A stretch of 6,490 nt of DNA from Nitrosopumilales archaeon UBA218 (GTDB lineage Archaea; Thermoproteota; Nitrososphaeria; Nitrososphaerales; Nitrosopumilaceae), in assembly GCA_002499525.1 (NCBI GenBank), contig DAMC01000024.1, positions 1 through 6,490 on the forward strand. The letters run 5' to 3'. This document shows, in pieces, positions 5,568 to 6,490 of this stretch. Within the stretch, counting starts at the first letter, position 1. Every line of letters begins with the position of its first letter. A program made the translations under genes and the position numbers. Under the pieces are notes generated by a model that worked only from the letters and a program-made list of their open reading frames with translations, did no database searches and was not told the origin of the DNA.

Positions 5568-6490
5568 ATGAAGTTAATTTTAGGCCTTGTGGTGATATTG
5601 TTTTTGAATATTGTATCATTCGGATATGCGGAAGATGACAAGATTGCTTTTGCTGGCTATTTAGAAAAAACACTGGGTCATTTTTGGGCAATTGAAAAAA
5701 ACCTAGATGATAATAATGCAAATCTGGCCATAGTTCATGCAACTCATCCAATATCTGAATTATATCTTTCAATGAAACCTGAACTAAAAAAAGCAAATCC
5801 AGAATTTGACGCCCAAGTACAAAAAACACTCATGGAGCTTCATTCTAAAGTTGGTGACAAGGTCACTCGCAAAGATGCACAAAAATCAATAGATGAAGCA
5901 AAAAGAATCATCGAACAGGCAAGAAGTATTGTAATTGGTGACAAGTTAAGTAAAGATAAAAATTTCAATGTTGCCGTGATGATTAATCTTCTTGCTGCCT
6001 CAAAAGTAGAATATGCGGAAGGTGTTAAAAACGGCAAAATTGCGGAAATGATTGAATTTCAAGATGGCTCTTCATTTGTGTGGCGTTCGCAGCAAATTTT
6101 TGAAAAAATAAAACCCAATCTTCCAAAGACTCAAGCAGAAAAGATAGGAAAATTATATCCTCAAGTCTGGAAGGCATATGATTCTAATGTAGAACCGTCA
6201 GAGGTTGCAAGACTTGTTGACTCTATAACACATGAACTAGACGAAGTCAGTTCCACAAAGACAGAATCTGCTAATCTTGGTACATATTTTGATAACATTC
6301 AGAAATTGCTCGCAGATGCAAAAAAACAATATGCTGCAGGTAAACCCGATGTTGCGCAAAGTCTTGTAACAAAAGCATATCTGGATAACTATGAGTATCT
6401 CGAACCAATATTGCTCAAGCAAAACCCAGTTCTTAAAAAGGAAATAGAGTTGATGATGCGTCAAGATCTGCGTACGATGTTGAAGACTGG
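5568..6490 (+). CDS. Exported helical protein resembling the periplasmic domain of FTR1-type iron permeases (3' truncated)
   Basis: The frame is open from ATG 5568 to the window end (307 codons). Residues 1-21 are a signal peptide with a likely cut after GYA. The rest visible here is charged and almost entirely helical. Residues about 27-95 contain H38 and an HATHP pair (H57, H60), possible metal ligands. Residues about 240-307 follow a pattern I recall from the N-terminal extracytoplasmic region of FTR1/EfeU-like permeases: a helix, Y-x-x-GK-x-x-x-A, AYLDNYEYLEPIL, then a helix with IE and LR. If so, the membrane part with its REXXE iron motifs should follow beyond the edge. It could instead be a free-standing exported metal-binding or surface protein. 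The ATG at 5549 is in another frame and soon stops. The gene is divergent from proS and has its own TATA-like box. Identity as a secreted helical protein is firm; the iron link is tentative. Confidence 0.6.
   Translation, partial: MKLILGLVVILFLNIVSFGYAEDDKIAFAGYLEKTLGHFWAIEKNLDDNNANLAIVHATHPISELYLSMKPELKKANPEFDAQVQKTLMELHSKVGDKVTRKDAQKSIDEAKRIIEQARSIVIGDKLSKDKNFNVAVMINLLAASKVEYAEGVKNGKIAEMIEFQDGSSFVWRSQQIFEKIKPNLPKTQAEKIGKLYPQVWKAYDSNVEPSEVARLVDSITHELDEVSSTKTESANLGTYFDNIQKLLADAKKQYAAGKPDVAQSLVTKAYLDNYEYLEPILLKQNPVLKKEIELMMRQDLRTMLKT

Noticed and set aside
5549..5570. Upstream ATG at 5549 as start of the exported protein
   Set aside because: It is in a different frame and ends after about 30 codons; the ATG at 5568 gives a clean signal peptide.
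5539..6037. Minus-strand open frames opposite the FTR1-like gene
   Set aside because: They lack ribosome sites and family patterns and lie opposite a well-supported exported protein gene with consistent codon use.

Overview
The window looks like a piece of an ammonia-oxidising archaeal genome (Nitrososphaerota, formerly Thaumarchaeota, most like Nitrosopumilales). The reasons are its low GC, an exported plastocyanin-like domain with the GC-x5-C ... HTITSG ... FCSIHPWM pattern I associate with this group, a beta-propeller ending in a Cys-pair / GWA tail typical of exported thaumarchaeal proteins, an archaeal-type prolyl-tRNA synthetase, and TATA-like boxes 24-27 bp before start codons. The assignment rests on recalled family patterns, not on a search.

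Layout. (1) 1-1123, minus: a secreted seven-bladed YVTN beta-propeller whose last few codons lie beyond the window. (2) 1135-2007, minus: a membrane-anchored or exported protein joining an extracellular Cache-like sensor domain to a type-1 copper cupredoxin domain; it lies 11 bp upstream of the propeller gene, so the two probably form an operon. (3) 2159-3064, plus: a ten-helix EamA/DMT permease, divergent from the cupredoxin gene. (4) 3149-3979, minus: an OppF/DppF-type ABC ATPase with no permease or binding-protein gene beside it, convergent with the permease. (5) 4011-5453, minus: proS. (6) 5568-6490, plus: the first 307 codons of an exported helical protein whose end resembles the periplasmic N-terminal domain of FTR1-type iron permeases; it is divergent from proS.

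The window mixes one housekeeping gene (proS) with cell-surface and transport functions. Three of the six genes (cupredoxin, ABC ATPase, proS) must start at TTG, because no ATG exists upstream and a later ATG would delete essential parts. Most starts have an AT-rich box 24-27 bp upstream, as expected for leaderless archaeal transcripts; the cupredoxin gene also has a Shine-Dalgarno sequence.

I see no mobile element, CRISPR array, tRNA or rRNA, and no clear undescribed system. The items most worth a second look are the Cache-cupredoxin fusion and its operon with the propeller, an 11-bp perfect inverted repeat inside the permease gene, the TTG/leaderless pattern, and the truncated FTR1-like gene. 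All intergenic stretches are under 160 bp.
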